Source: Deltaproteobacteria bacterium
GTDB lineage: Bacteria; Bdellovibrionota; UBA1018; UBA923
Assembly (NCBI GenBank): GCA_016186905.1
Contig: JACPKS010000079.1
Coordinates: 1 to 33,925 of the forward strand
Length of the DNA: 33,925 bases
Direction of reading: 5' to 3'
Below are positions 7,906-16,912 of this stretch, one piece after another. The notes beneath the pieces are model-generated. The model saw only the letters and a list, made by a program, of their open reading frames with translations. It made no database searches and was not told the DNA's origin. A program made the position numbers and the translations under genes. Every line of letters starts with the position of its first letter. Position 1 is the first letter of the stretch.

Positions 7906-8862
7906 TTAATTCGCAAGCAATGCGTTAAGCATGATCCTGGTTTCGGCACCCAGGCGCGGATTAGCGAGTTGGTTGGCCAGCACTTCGCCGATTTTCGGCG
8001 CGGGCACGGCGTACGAAAGCTCGGTCCAGATTTCAGGCCCCTGCGCGCGCAAAAGATCGTCGAGATAGTTTGAGTTCCGGATTTTCGGGTCTTTCGGAAC
8101 GCGCCCGGTCCAGATGATGCCGACGACTTCGCCGGTCATGCGATCAACCATCGCCGAACCCGAGTCGCCGTGCGAGACGTCGCAGCCGTTGGCGAACGAC
8201 CAGGCCTTGTATTCCCCGGGATTGTACGTATCGGGATCGGCCATGAAACGAAACTCGTCGCGACCCGAGAAGACTTTGCAGTCGCGGTCGTAGTTGGCGA
8301 CGAGCCGGTGCATCGGGTTGCCGGCCGAGCCGAATCCGATCGTGAGAAGCGGCTCACCCGGGTGCAACGTCGCGCGGAACGCGAAGTTGCCGGCGACGGC
8401 CGCGAGGGCGCGCTCCTGCTCTGGCGTTTGCACTTCAACCGCGAGAAGCGCTAAATCAATCGCGCTCCAGGTTCCGAAAAACCTCGTTACGCGAAGCCGA
8501 ATCCCCAGCAGCGGAAACTGCGCGCTCGCACCCATGCATTCAGAGGGATCTGGACAGACGTGATGGTTCGTGGCGATCACGTGAAAATCGGCAAAGCGCC
8601 CGAGATAAAACGCGGTGCCGCCGCCCAAGCTCGCGGTCGCAAACGCGGCGCGACGAAACACGGGATCGCGGTCGAGTTCCTGTTTGGTAACGATGTGTTT
8701 TCCCCACTCGCTTCCGATCTGGTAAGCGTCGCCGGGGCCGAACCCCAGATCGCGAAAGCCCGCGGCATGGGCGCGCGCGGCAAGCGGCGTACCCATCCCG
8801 AGTGCTAACAATCCCAGGATCGCATACAACCCGATCAGACGAATTCGACGGAAAAACCTCAT
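7906..8862 (-). CDS. Secreted trypsin-like serine protease
   Basis: The 318-residue protein has an N-terminal signal or anchor (about 10-34) and a chymotrypsin-fold protease domain. The triad is visible as TNHHVC (His101), AIDLALL (Asp136) and HGDSGSAM (Ser234), with VVGIIW following as in trypsin-like enzymes. Cys103/Cys109 and Cys195/Cys227 could form disulfides. AAAGGAG lies before the ATG. It probably acts in the periplasm or outside the cell; substrate is unknown. It converges on the broken mtfA gene. Confidence 0.85.
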   Translation of the reverse strand: MRFFRRIRLIGLYAILGLLALGMGTPLAARAHAAGFRDLGFGPGDAYQIGSEWGKHIVTKQELDRDPVFRRAAFATASLGGGTAFYLGRFADFHVIATNHHVCPDPSECMGASAQFPLLGIRLRVTRFFGTWSAIDLALLAVEVQTPEQERALAAVAGNFAFRATLHPGEPLLTIGFGSAGNPMHRLVANYDRDCKVFSGRDEFRFMADPDTYNPGEYKAWSFANGCDVSHGDSGSAMVDRMTGEVVGIIWTGRVPKDPKIRNSNYLDDLLRAQGPEIWTELSYAVPAPKIGEVLANQLANPRLGAETRIMLNALLAN

Positions 8863-9413
8863 GTCGTACTCCTTTCAAAAACTTACATGGTCTTATCGAG
8901 TGAGGGGTGATTTGTCTATAACATGACACGCACGGCGGAGTTCACTGGCAATGCGCTACAAGTTACGCCAGCACTGGGGCCTTACTCTGGAGTCTTGCTC
9001 TAGACGTTGCGCCAGCCCGCACAAGGAATAGCTCCCTTGCTCAGGCCAAGGCGCGCCGGAGCGGCTCGCGTTTTGCATTTTGCGTTTCACGTTTCTCGTG
9101 ACGAATTTCCAGTGAGAAATAATGGAATGGACCCGCCCTGGTCTAAACGGCCTCTGAGGGCCAGAATGGTTGGGCTGCCCCCCATCACACCTCTCCCCCT
9201 CCTGTGCAATTGTCAAAAATGTTCGGTTTCGAACAAAACTGACAATTGCACAGAGCGAACGCAGCTCAATCGGAAGGGGGGCGGAAATGAAGATCGGTTT
9301 TCGTGATGCCATTGAAAAACACAGGTCAACCCGGACGGGCGCCGGACGGGCGCCTGACCCGTAACTGCAGTCATCGCGATCAACCGCTAGAGAAAGTGGA
9401 AAAATTTGGTGAA
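8863..9413. other. Gene-poor stretch with hairpin and short tandem repeat
   Basis: No reading frame here has family signatures, and the longest open frames on both strands look like chance frames. Features seen are a large hairpin (9202-9253) and two tandem copies of CGGACGGGCGC (9332-9353). The right part lies downstream of the small XRE gene. The protease promoter should lie near 8880-8930 but no confident boxes are seen. Confidence 0.6.
9202..9253. repeat. Two-tier perfect hairpin (52 bp)
   Basis: CTGTGCAATTGTCA (9202-9215) is the exact reverse complement of 9240-9253. Inside it, TGTTCG (9220-9225) pairs with CGAACA (9230-9235) around a GTTT loop. The two stems are separated by a symmetric AAAA/AAAC internal loop. 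All 20 base pairs are perfect. No T-tract follows, so it is not a standard terminator. Confidence 0.8.
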
Positions 9414-9617
9414 CTACTGAATCGCGGAGGGATCGAACTGCAGAATTTCGGAAAGCCGCGTAAGCGTTCCGCATTGCGGTCGGTAACGTCCCGTCTCAAT
9501 TTGACTCAGGTGCCCCCGGCTTATTCGGCACCGGACTGCAAGTTCTTGCTGAGTGAGGCCAAGGTGGTGTCGCTTGAGGCGGATATGAAGACCAAGCCGC
9601 TCTTGTCGATTGGACAT
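9414..9617 (-). CDS. Small XRE-family HTH regulator
   Basis: The 67-residue single-domain protein shows a Cro/C1-type helix-turn-helix: LGLHIRLKRHHLGLTQQELA, then CRISRGHLSQIETGRYRP, then LTRLSEILQFD. The start at 9617 fits the domain boundary. The frame stays open to 9929, giving 171 residues with a Cys-rich N-terminal part, so a longer protein cannot be excluded. No convincing Shine-Dalgarno precedes either start. It sits alone, without an obvious partner gene, in a gene-poor stretch, as for relics of mobile elements. Confidence 0.65.
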   Translation of the reverse strand: MSNRQERLGLHIRLKRHHLGLTQQELAVRCRISRGHLSQIETGRYRPQCGTLTRLSEILQFDPSAIQ

Positions 9618-10005
9618 GTGAGGGGCCTGGTGAAGATTGATGCCTCGCTGGCATTCGCGGATCCACGCGCCCGGATTGCTATGGGAGTGATTGATCCAAC
9701 AGAATCCAACGCGGTATAGCTTCGGCCTGAGATCCGCTGCGATGGCAAGCAACATGGCACGCCGCGCACGAAACGGCATTCGGCCTTCCACCGAAAAGCG
9801 AATCCGACAACCCCCGGCGTGGATCAACATCACCGTCGAATCCCGCCATCGGTTGCAGCGCGTGCAGGATTCATGACCACAGTCACCCATGCGGAGCGGT
9901 AGTAGCAACAGGCGTGCCGCAACCTTCACGATCGTGCCAACAAATCTTGTGCGCCCGCAAAGTCAGCGGTACTGTTTTTTCACGCTTTCGATCATGGAGG
10001 ATGGA
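9618..10005. other. Intergenic stretch upstream of the lipoprotein gene
   Basis: The minus strand stays open through most of this stretch, upstream of and in frame with the XRE gene, but that extension has no recognisable domain apart from a CGHESCTRC cluster. The end of the stretch holds the GGAGGA Shine-Dalgarno for the lipoprotein gene. I see no confident promoter. Confidence 0.45.
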
Positions 10006-10977
10006 ATGACGCCAAGACGATCTTGTGTTTTTCTGCCCACGCTCGCCACAGCGGCGTTTTTACTCGCCGGCTGCGGGGATAAGTTCAGCCGGGAAGATTC
10101 CGCTCCGGATGGATTCACGCAGGTCGTGTTTCAAAGAGGCGCCGCCCTCCCATCGCTGAATTTGATGGCCGCTTCTCTAGGCAACCTTATTGTCTTCGCT
10201 CTCAATCGAGACGACCCCATCCGCATGGGCCGCTTGTATCTTCCCAACCCGGGAGCAGGGTCGACGACGACCTGGACAATCCCAAACGGAAGGTACTCTT
10301 TTTACGTCGTGGGTTATGATTCGCTTCCCATCGGAGGTCTCAGCACACGTTTCTGCGGCCGCGCGACCGGCGACGACTCGAACGTGGGAACCGATGTGTT
10401 TCTTCTCGGCGGAAGCAAACAAGTCACAATTAACACGGCGACTTCGGATTGCGTGGATACCCCGTTCGCACCTTCAGGTGTTGCAAGTATAAGCCTCGCA
10501 TTTTGCACTGCTGGTACGAATATTACCTATGCCACCGCCCCCACCAATGACTGCACGAGCTCTCCAGTATTTGGCACGGCATCATCAAACATAGGTGGCG
10601 TCGTCGTCGAGATTCATGCGCAGGATGAGCTCGGTGGACCGAACTACAGTTTCGGCCCCGGCCTCTATAGCGCGTGCATCCCCCTTACTAGCGGAGTTGC
10701 CACGCTCCCGTTTGTGCCACCGGGAAATCCAGCGTCCATAGGAACCGCCAGAATCAAGGTCGAAATCGCCGCGTTTTCGGGTTGCGGCCCCTCCCCGACT
10801 CCGGTGCTACAGGCGAAATACATTTTTAACACAGGCCTTGCTACGGCAAACGCGTCAACCACACCACCCTGGAATGTGGTCAAGGTGGATCCCAACACGG
10901 GCACGCCGGCTGAAGCGTCAGACCGTGCGAAATGGGTGAGCCTCTCCTCTCAGGGTCGAATTTTTCTCAAGGAGTAG
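10006..10977 (+). CDS. Predicted lipoprotein, unknown function
   Basis: This 323-residue protein starts with a lipoprotein signal: positive residues, a hydrophobic run and the lipobox LAGC (Cys23), followed by Gly and Asp. Asp at +3 does not match the classical +2 Asp retention rule, so outer-membrane sorting is possible. The mature part is Ser/Thr/Gly rich with several cysteines and beta-strand-like character. ATG 10006 is chosen because GGAGGA lies just upstream and the lipobox is then correctly placed. Three bases separate its stop from the FecR gene start, so these genes form an operon. Confidence 0.72.
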   Translation: MTPRRSCVFLPTLATAAFLLAGCGDKFSREDSAPDGFTQVVFQRGAALPSLNLMAASLGNLIVFALNRDDPIRMGRLYLPNPGAGSTTTWTIPNGRYSFYVVGYDSLPIGGLSTRFCGRATGDDSNVGTDVFLLGGSKQVTINTATSDCVDTPFAPSGVASISLAFCTAGTNITYATAPTNDCTSSPVFGTASSNIGGVVVEIHAQDELGGPNYSFGPGLYSACIPLTSGVATLPFVPPGNPASIGTARIKVEIAAFSGCGPSPTPVLQAKYIFNTGLATANASTTPPWNVVKVDPNTGTPAEASDRAKWVSLSSQGRIFLKE

Positions 10978-10980
10978 CGC

Positions 10981-12516
10981 ATGAAAAAAGCAGGCTTAGC
11001 TATCGTAACATGCCTTGTTTCATGCGCTGCGCTTCCAGCGCCGCTCCTTGCCGCCGAAGAACCTGCCGGCAAAATCGTCATCTTGAAAGGCAAAGCCGAG
11101 CGCACTTCGGCGGGCGCGGCGAAGGCCGCGCGGCTCAAAGAAGGCGCGCCGATCTTCGCGGGCGACACGATCGCGACAATGGCGGATGCGCACGTGAAAT
11201 TAGTCCTCAAAGACGAAAGCGAGATCGTGCTGCCGTCGTCGTCGAAGTTCACAGTGGAAAGTTTCTCGAAGGAAGAAAAAAAGCCAAACGTGCTTTCGGT
11301 CTTCGTGGGATCGCTGCGCGCGAAAGTAACAAAATCCGCGAGCGGCGACACGAAGATGCTCGTCAAAACTCCATCCGCGACCATGGGTGTGCGCGGAACC
11401 GACTTTCAGGCCATCTACAACGAAAAAACAAAGATGACCTCGCTCGTGACCTTCGAAGGGTCGGTGGCGATGGCAAAGCTCGACTCGCCTAGTGACGCCA
11501 CCCCAAACAAGATGCTCGATGCGCTCCGCGACCAGAGCAAGACCGTGGTCGTGAGCGAAGGGCAATTCTCGGGCATCGCGCCCGCGCAGACACAGCCCAC
11601 AGTGCCGGTAAAAATCTCGCCAGCACAGCTCGCATCGATCAAGAACGCGACGTTCGCGGCGGGGCCGCCTGCCGGCGCGGCAAGCGCTGCGGCCGCGGGA
11701 GCGCCGAAGATGATGTCGCCCGTGCCTCCCGGTATCGACGCGAAACTCGTCACGGGAACGCTCGAAGAGTTCAGGGCGATGTACGGAAAAACCGCGGGCG
11801 CCGAGGCGTTTGAGCCGGCAGGGCCTGAGGGCGCGTTTCCCGGCGCGCCCGCTCCGCCGCCAGAAGGATTTTACGATGCGTCGTCTGGAAGAATGGCCCC
11901 GCCGGCCGGTGGGTTTATCGATCTGAACACCGGACTTTATATTCCACCGCCGCCTGGAAGCGCCTTCGACCCGATTGCGGGAGTGTTCGTGCCACCGCCG
12001 AACATGGGATCATTTAATCCTGATAGTGGCGCGTACATTCCGCCTACAGGATTCACGCTCGATCCAGCTAAAGGATTCGTGCCGATCGAGGGGCCAAGAT
12101 CTGGTGCCGGGCCCTTTCCGCCGGGCGCGGCACCACCTGCCGGCGCGCCAGCAGAGGCCGGTCACGAGCACTTCGGAATGGTTTTCGCCGGAATGAATGC
12201 AAAGGATTTCGGGGCAGACATGACCGCGGCTCCGCCACCTCCGGGAATGGATCCCGGAATGTTCATGGGCACGGGTGGTCCAGGCGAATTCCCGCCAGGC
12301 GCCTTTCCGCCCGGAGCGGGCCCGGAATTCCACGGCGGGTATTATCCTGGCGGGAATATCCCCTACTATGACGGCCCTCAGCCGAATTTCCCCGTGTATA
12401 ACCCGTATCTGTGCCCGCCGTATTGCGATCCGGAGCATCAGCCCGGCGGCCCGGTATATGACCCAAACTCTCCAACCACCTCGGCGACCACGGGCGTGAC
12501 GTTCGTGATCAACTGA
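10981..12516 (+). CDS. FecR-domain secreted protein with tandem repeats and a Pro-rich tail
   Basis: The 511-residue protein has a signal peptide (about 1-25) and a FecR domain (about 30-165): an early KIVILKGKAERT strand, GAPIFAGDTIATMADAHVKL, then TPSATMGVRGTDF. Such domains occur in periplasmic or surface proteins, often without any iron role. Residues 296-368 hold five degenerate copies of a roughly 16-residue unit with consensus G-F-x-x-x-[ST]-G-x-[YF]-x-P-P. The tail (370-511) is rich in Pro, Gly and Ala, with one Cys pair (CPPYC). AAGGAG precedes the ATG. One base separates it from the TPR-barrel gene, suggesting a functional pair. Confidence 0.85.
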   Translation: MKKAGLAIVTCLVSCAALPAPLLAAEEPAGKIVILKGKAERTSAGAAKAARLKEGAPIFAGDTIATMADAHVKLVLKDESEIVLPSSSKFTVESFSKEEKKPNVLSVFVGSLRAKVTKSASGDTKMLVKTPSATMGVRGTDFQAIYNEKTKMTSLVTFEGSVAMAKLDSPSDATPNKMLDALRDQSKTVVVSEGQFSGIAPAQTQPTVPVKISPAQLASIKNATFAAGPPAGAASAAAAGAPKMMSPVPPGIDAKLVTGTLEEFRAMYGKTAGAEAFEPAGPEGAFPGAPAPPPEGFYDASSGRMAPPAGGFIDLNTGLYIPPPPGSAFDPIAGVFVPPPNMGSFNPDSGAYIPPTGFTLDPAKGFVPIEGPRSGAGPFPPGAAPPAGAPAEAGHEHFGMVFAGMNAKDFGADMTAAPPPPGMDPGMFMGTGGPGEFPPGAFPPGAGPEFHGGYYPGGNIPYYDGPQPNFPVYNPYLCPPYCDPEHQPGGPVYDPNSPTTSATTGVTFVIN

Positions 12517-12517
12517 T

Positions 12518-14122
12518 ATGCGAACGAAACTCTTGGTTCTCGCGTTTACAGCCGCTGTTTTCACCGCAACCGCCTCGCAGGGCGCGGCCCTGGATCGCAA
12601 GCAGACTCTCCAGTCAGCACTTGCCGATATCCAGAATGGCGCGTATTCGAGCGCGCTTGAAAATCTCGACAAGGTGAGTCCTAAAGACAACACCGTCCAG
12701 TACTGGGCGGGTGTTTGCGCGTACAAGCTGCAGAAGTTCGATCTCGCGGCAAAGCGCCTTAAAGCACCGGCCGAAGACAAGGCGTTCGAAGACGCTCCGT
12801 ATCTTCTCGGCCAGTCCTACTACGCCCTCCAGGAGTACCGAAAGGCCGAGCCGGCGTTTCAAAAATCGCTTGAACGCAATTACAAACAAGGCGCCACACT
12901 TTATTACCTGGGCTACATCGGCAACGTGCTTGAGCGAGAGGACAAGGCTCTGGAATATTTCAACCGCATCCTCGCGCTGCCCGCAACGGATAGCGACATG
13001 AAGCTTCCCGCGCAGTTCCAGATCGGCGAGGTGTATTTTGAGCGCGCCAAGGAACTGACCGGAGACGACAAAAAAGCGGCACGAAAGAAAATCTTTCTCG
13101 AACAAGCCACTCCAGCTTACGAGCGCGTGATTGAGATGGATGCCGACCATGCCCTCGCCACGCAGGCCAAGGGGCGCCTCGACGAGATCCAGCGACGCCT
13201 GGGCGTTGACGTTCCCCATACCAAAAGCGGTGCTGCCGTTCCCGCGCGCGCATGGGTCGTGCGCGTATCCGAAGACGTCAAATACGACACCAACATCATC
13301 AACCAGGCGGACAACCGGCTTATTCAGGTCTCCAACGCCGGCGCGCTTTACGAAAAGACGGCACTGTTCGGAAAATACGAGTACCTCTGGAAAAACTGGC
13401 TGGCCCTCACTCCCGAGCTTTCGGTCGACGGCTCGTACCACTTCCGGCGCGGAAACCCCTCGGTCTACGCCAACGACAATACGAACGCGAGCCCCGCCGT
13501 GCGGGCACGGCTCGATCATAAGGTGAAGGGAAAGCCCGCCGGAGGGCTTGTCGAATACGAGTTCGCGTACGGCACGCGCGATTACCTGAGCACGAAAACA
13601 CAGCGCTACTACACGCGCTCGTCCAACATCATCATCGGTGAACGCATCGAGTACTTCGCGATCGGCGGCACGTCACTGAAGTTCAACCTCAAGCTCTCCG
13701 AAAACCAGAACCGCAACCAGAACTTCGTGGGGCCCGCGGTGAGCCTCTCGCAGATCTGGACCCTCATCAAACCCTACGTGCTGAGCAGCATCTTCACCTT
13801 CGAACTTCAACGCGCCAAGAGCACGTTTTACGACCAGCGCATCTACAAGCTCAATCTCAGCTATGGCATTCCAAAAATATACTGGAATACGAGCATGGAT
13901 CTCGCGCTCGGTTTTACCGTGACCGACACCATGAATCAGCAGGCAACCCGGGGCTTCGAAAAAACCATCGCGCCAAGTCTTACGCTGACCCGCTTCATCG
14001 ACAAGGCCGACAAGTTCGCGGTGAACCTCAATTACGCCTATACGCGCAACAACTCGAGTGACAAGGCGAACTACGCCTACGCGAAACACGTCATCGGGCT
14101 TGGCGGGCAGTACACGTTCTGA
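12518..14122 (+). CDS. TPR protein with C-terminal outer-membrane beta-barrel
   Basis: The 534-residue protein begins with a signal peptide (about 1-24). Residues 25-235 form tetratricopeptide-like helical repeats (for example YLLGQSYYALQEYRKAEPAF and YYLGYIGNVLEREDKALEYF). Residues about 245-534 alternate polar and aromatic residues and end in GGQYTF, the terminal phenylalanine typical of BAM-inserted barrels. This periplasmic-TPR plus barrel layout recalls surface-lipoprotein exporters of the Slam type, but I see no sequence signature to claim homology. With a lipoprotein and FecR protein upstream, a role in assembling a surface structure is plausible inference. Confidence 0.78.
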   Translation: MRTKLLVLAFTAAVFTATASQGAALDRKQTLQSALADIQNGAYSSALENLDKVSPKDNTVQYWAGVCAYKLQKFDLAAKRLKAPAEDKAFEDAPYLLGQSYYALQEYRKAEPAFQKSLERNYKQGATLYYLGYIGNVLEREDKALEYFNRILALPATDSDMKLPAQFQIGEVYFERAKELTGDDKKAARKKIFLEQATPAYERVIEMDADHALATQAKGRLDEIQRRLGVDVPHTKSGAAVPARAWVVRVSEDVKYDTNIINQADNRLIQVSNAGALYEKTALFGKYEYLWKNWLALTPELSVDGSYHFRRGNPSVYANDNTNASPAVRARLDHKVKGKPAGGLVEYEFAYGTRDYLSTKTQRYYTRSSNIIIGERIEYFAIGGTSLKFNLKLSENQNRNQNFVGPAVSLSQIWTLIKPYVLSSIFTFELQRAKSTFYDQRIYKLNLSYGIPKIYWNTSMDLALGFTVTDTMNQQATRGFEKTIAPSLTLTRFIDKADKFAVNLNYAYTRNNSSDKANYAYAKHVIGLGGQYTF

Positions 14123-14166
14123 TACGATTCCTACATCACCAACCTGTCCACGGAGGGAACAGATCC

Positions 14167-14943
14167 ATGAACCGTTTCATCTCACGCGTTCTTTTTTTCA
14201 CGGCGGCGGTGTTTGCGTTCGCTCTATTCACGACAGCGGCACCCAAACAAGCGTCAGCCGACACGCGCCAAAGCATCGTCGGGGCGCTCACGCTGCACGA
14301 CGACGTTTTGACCGAATTTTCCCGCGCCGAATTCAAGCAGAAGACGCAAATGGCGTTGAACGAGCTCGTCGAGTACGCCTGCCGCTCGCTCGAATACTAC
14401 GGCTACAACGACGACGCCGCTCAGGCGCGCCGCGAGTGGCGCGAGCAGTTCGCGAATTACCTCACGTCGGCCGGAACGCTCGACCTCGGCGATCACGCCC
14501 CGCTCTCGCAGTGGCTCGCGGATTTTTACAAGAAGCTCCGCCTGCGCTTCGGCGACCTGCTCGTCGGCCTGCTGCACTTGGATGACATCAACACGCTCAA
14601 TTACGCCATTCCGGTGGCGTTCCAGCCGCGCGGTGATCGCAACGGCGACAAGTGGGACCGGCTCGAGTACAGCTACCACTTCGTTCCGTTCGCGGCGATC
14701 GTGACGTACTGGGGAAGCTACGGCGCCTGCGTGTATTTCACGAAGGGCGAACCCGGCATCCGCCGCTTCTGCAAGCAGATCGCCGGCCTCTTGAAAACCG
14801 GGATGAGCCTGTGGGTCGCTCCAAAACTCTCGGATTACGTGTATCAGACGGCCAATAACCTGCCGCGCCGCGACCTCGACGTCGACCGTTACGAGCTGCG
14901 CGCGTATTACGAAAAGCAGATCTCGGGGTTCGAGCAGCCCTAG
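14167..14943 (+). CDS. Secreted protein of unknown function
   Basis: The 258-residue protein has a signal peptide (about 1-32, ending near ASADT). A GGAGGG Shine-Dalgarno lies about nine bases upstream. The mature part is helical and charged, with a hydrophobic stretch near FVPFAAIVTYWGSYGACVYF (about 172-191) and a second Cys at CKQ that could pair with it. I do not recognise a family. It follows the TPR-barrel gene by 44 bp and precedes another orphan secreted protein, so it probably belongs to the same envelope cluster. Confidence 0.7.
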   Translation: MNRFISRVLFFTAAVFAFALFTTAAPKQASADTRQSIVGALTLHDDVLTEFSRAEFKQKTQMALNELVEYACRSLEYYGYNDDAAQARREWREQFANYLTSAGTLDLGDHAPLSQWLADFYKKLRLRFGDLLVGLLHLDDINTLNYAIPVAFQPRGDRNGDKWDRLEYSYHFVPFAAIVTYWGSYGACVYFTKGEPGIRRFCKQIAGLLKTGMSLWVAPKLSDYVYQTANNLPRRDLDVDRYELRAYYEKQISGFEQP

Positions 14944-14996
14944 ACTTTAGCTTTACGCCGTTTTATTTTTGCGCGGAAAAACCCGAAAAGTGAGGG

Positions 14997-16361
14997 ATGA
15001 GTTTCCGCCTGTTTGCGTGCCTTTTCGCCGTAACACTGCTTTTCGCGGGCCCACGCGCCGCACGCGCCGCGGATGCGGCGCGTGAGCTCACACCCGAAGA
15101 GCTTCGTGAGATCCGCGTCACCGCTAAAATCACCGATCTCTGGGTAAAATTTGCCCGGCAATACCCCGACGAATCCGAAACCATACAAGACGATCCCAAG
15201 TGGGAAAGAGCGCTTCGTCCCTTTGTCGAAAAAGTCATCGAAGTCGACACCAACGACGTCGAGAGCCTTTCGGCGGCTGAAAAAATCGCGGCGAAGCTTC
15301 ACGCCCGCCAGGCAATGGATCACTTCCGCTGGAAAAACCTTTTCAAGCTGATCCGCGACGCGCGAAAGTCGATGCGAACGACGGCGCGCCTGCACGGCGT
15401 CGGCATGATGTCAGCGCTCTCCGCCTCGTTCGCGGCGGAATTCATGATACCCCTTACGCTCACGGCCCTGGGGCACCCCGAGCTTGTGCCCATCTCCGTC
15501 TTCACCCCGTATCAACTCTTCGCGATCTCGCTCAACACGGCGGGGAACAGGATTCTGATTCGAAAGCAGATGGCCAAGCTTTTGGGCGGCGAGGAAAACT
15601 ACGACAAGTTCATGCTGGAACAAAGAGAACTTCGCGCCGCTCTTAAGATCACCGCGGCAAGCGAGCTGCTGGTGCCGTTCACGACGGTGAGCGGGCAAAC
15701 CGAGGTCGCGTCGATCGCGCGCACGCCGCTGCACAAACGCATTTTCGCCCTGCTCGGCTTCAACGACCGGAGCCTCACGTTCGAGAACCTTCTCGCGTTC
15801 TGCCGCGAAAACCGCATCGAGACCGCGCTTGCCGAATCACTCGATCGCACGCGGGGGCTCTCGAAGGTCGAGAAGACGTTTCTACTCACGACTCAGATCA
15901 GCGCGACCGCAACGCCCGAGCAGATCACGCGTTTTCGCATCAAGTTCATGGAAAGCTTCACGGCAACACCTTGGTCGAGCGGCTTCGAGGGAGCGCACAA
16001 ATGGGCTCTGGGCTTCGCGCACGTCGCGACCATCGAAGAGGCGCTCGACGTGCTTCGCCAAGTTCCCGCGGGCTTAAGCCCCGCGTTCGTGGCGCGGACG
16101 TGGAAGGCCGTGGCGCTTCCGATGCTCGCCGAAAACGCGGCGGCCGTGCCGTTCTGGAAGCCGCGCAAGTTCCTCGTGAGCTACTGGAGTTTTCGCAGGC
16201 TCGCGAAAGGCTTCCTCAGGCTCGAGGTTGCGAGCGAGCAGGCCGCGAAAGAATCTTGGGGATCGGAATGGGTTTCGAGCTACGAGATCTACGCGCGCGT
16301 GGCCGCCAAGAGGAGCTGCGCCGAACATCTCGCGCGCGATACTCCGCCTATCGGCGAGTGA
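14997..16361 (+). CDS. Secreted protein of unknown function
   Basis: The 454-residue protein starts with a signal peptide (about 1-24, ending RAARAAD). ATG 14997 is forced, because a TGA lies in frame two codons upstream. A GAGGG is present but unusually close to the start. The mature protein is helical with one strongly hydrophobic stretch (about 130-180) that may be membrane associated. No catalytic motif is seen. Its 3' end overlaps the convergent 16348 gene by 14 bp. Confidence 0.68.
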   Translation: MSFRLFACLFAVTLLFAGPRAARAADAARELTPEELREIRVTAKITDLWVKFARQYPDESETIQDDPKWERALRPFVEKVIEVDTNDVESLSAAEKIAAKLHARQAMDHFRWKNLFKLIRDARKSMRTTARLHGVGMMSALSASFAAEFMIPLTLTALGHPELVPISVFTPYQLFAISLNTAGNRILIRKQMAKLLGGEENYDKFMLEQRELRAALKITAASELLVPFTTVSGQTEVASIARTPLHKRIFALLGFNDRSLTFENLLAFCRENRIETALAESLDRTRGLSKVEKTFLLTTQISATATPEQITRFRIKFMESFTATPWSSGFEGAHKWALGFAHVATIEEALDVLRQVPAGLSPAFVARTWKAVALPMLAENAAAVPFWKPRKFLVSYWSFRRLAKGFLRLEVASEQAAKESWGSEWVSSYEIYARVAAKRSCAEHLARDTPPIGE

Positions 16362-16890
16362 TCGAGCAGCGCACGTTCGTGTAGGCCGCGCCGTACGCGG
16401 CATCCGTGCCCAAACTGATCTGCGTCGCGATTGCGGCAGCGTTCAAATCCGTGACGGAAGTCGCGCGGTACGATAGTTGAAGCTTGAACTTCGCCGGATT
16501 ACTCGCGGCAAGCAACGCGGCTTGCTGACATCCCTTGATATGCCCGAGATTCGCCGCCGTAGGGTTCGATGCGCCGTTAATGATGACGTGGTAGTTCAGA
16601 CGCGGCGCGGTTGTTGACAGGGGCGTATTCCCCCCAACCAAGAATTCGCTTAAGGTCGCGGTCGCGATCAGGTGAAGTTCGTTGCGAGTTCCCGTAGAGA
16701 GCGGATTGTGCTCGGTGTACACTGTCGAGCCCGCCGCGCTGAAATCGAGGTCCACAACCGTAGCATACCAAATCGCCGGAATGCTAATCGTCGGAAGAGT
16801 AATTTGGGCGAAAGCGCCCGGAGCCGCCGTCGCGATGAGAAGCGCGACCGCCGCGCCCAGATGTTTCGATTCGTTTTTCTTCGTTCTCAT
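16348..16890 (-). CDS. Small secreted protein of unknown function
   Basis: The 180-residue protein has a signal peptide (about 1-28, ending GAFAQ) and a Thr/Ser/Ala-rich mature part with two cysteines, near GCQQ and VRCS. The start at 16890 is supported by GGGAGGG just upstream; an in-frame ATG further upstream would run through the preceding lipoprotein gene. It is the last gene of a three-gene minus-strand group headed by a HAMP membrane protein. Function is not inferable. Confidence 0.68.
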   Translation of the reverse strand: MRTKKNESKHLGAAVALLIATAAPGAFAQITLPTISIPAIWYATVVDLDFSAAGSTVYTEHNPLSTGTRNELHLIATATLSEFLVGGNTPLSTTAPRLNYHVIINGASNPTAANLGHIKGCQQAALLAASNPAKFKLQLSYRATSVTDLNAAAIATQISLGTDAAYGAAYTNVRCSITRR

Positions 16891-16912
16891 AAGTCCCTCC
16901 CAGTCTAAAGCT

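Noticed and set aside
8956..9474. 172-codon minus-strand frame
   Set aside because: No family signature, crosses the hairpin and the end of the XRE gene; looks like chance.
9303..9719. 138-codon plus-strand frame
   Set aside because: Antisense to the XRE regulator, whose HTH motif is convincing.
12614..13519. 301-codon open frame on the minus strand
   Set aside because: It lies wholly antisense to the TPR-barrel gene; no signal, domain or Shine-Dalgarno. High GC keeps antisense frames open.
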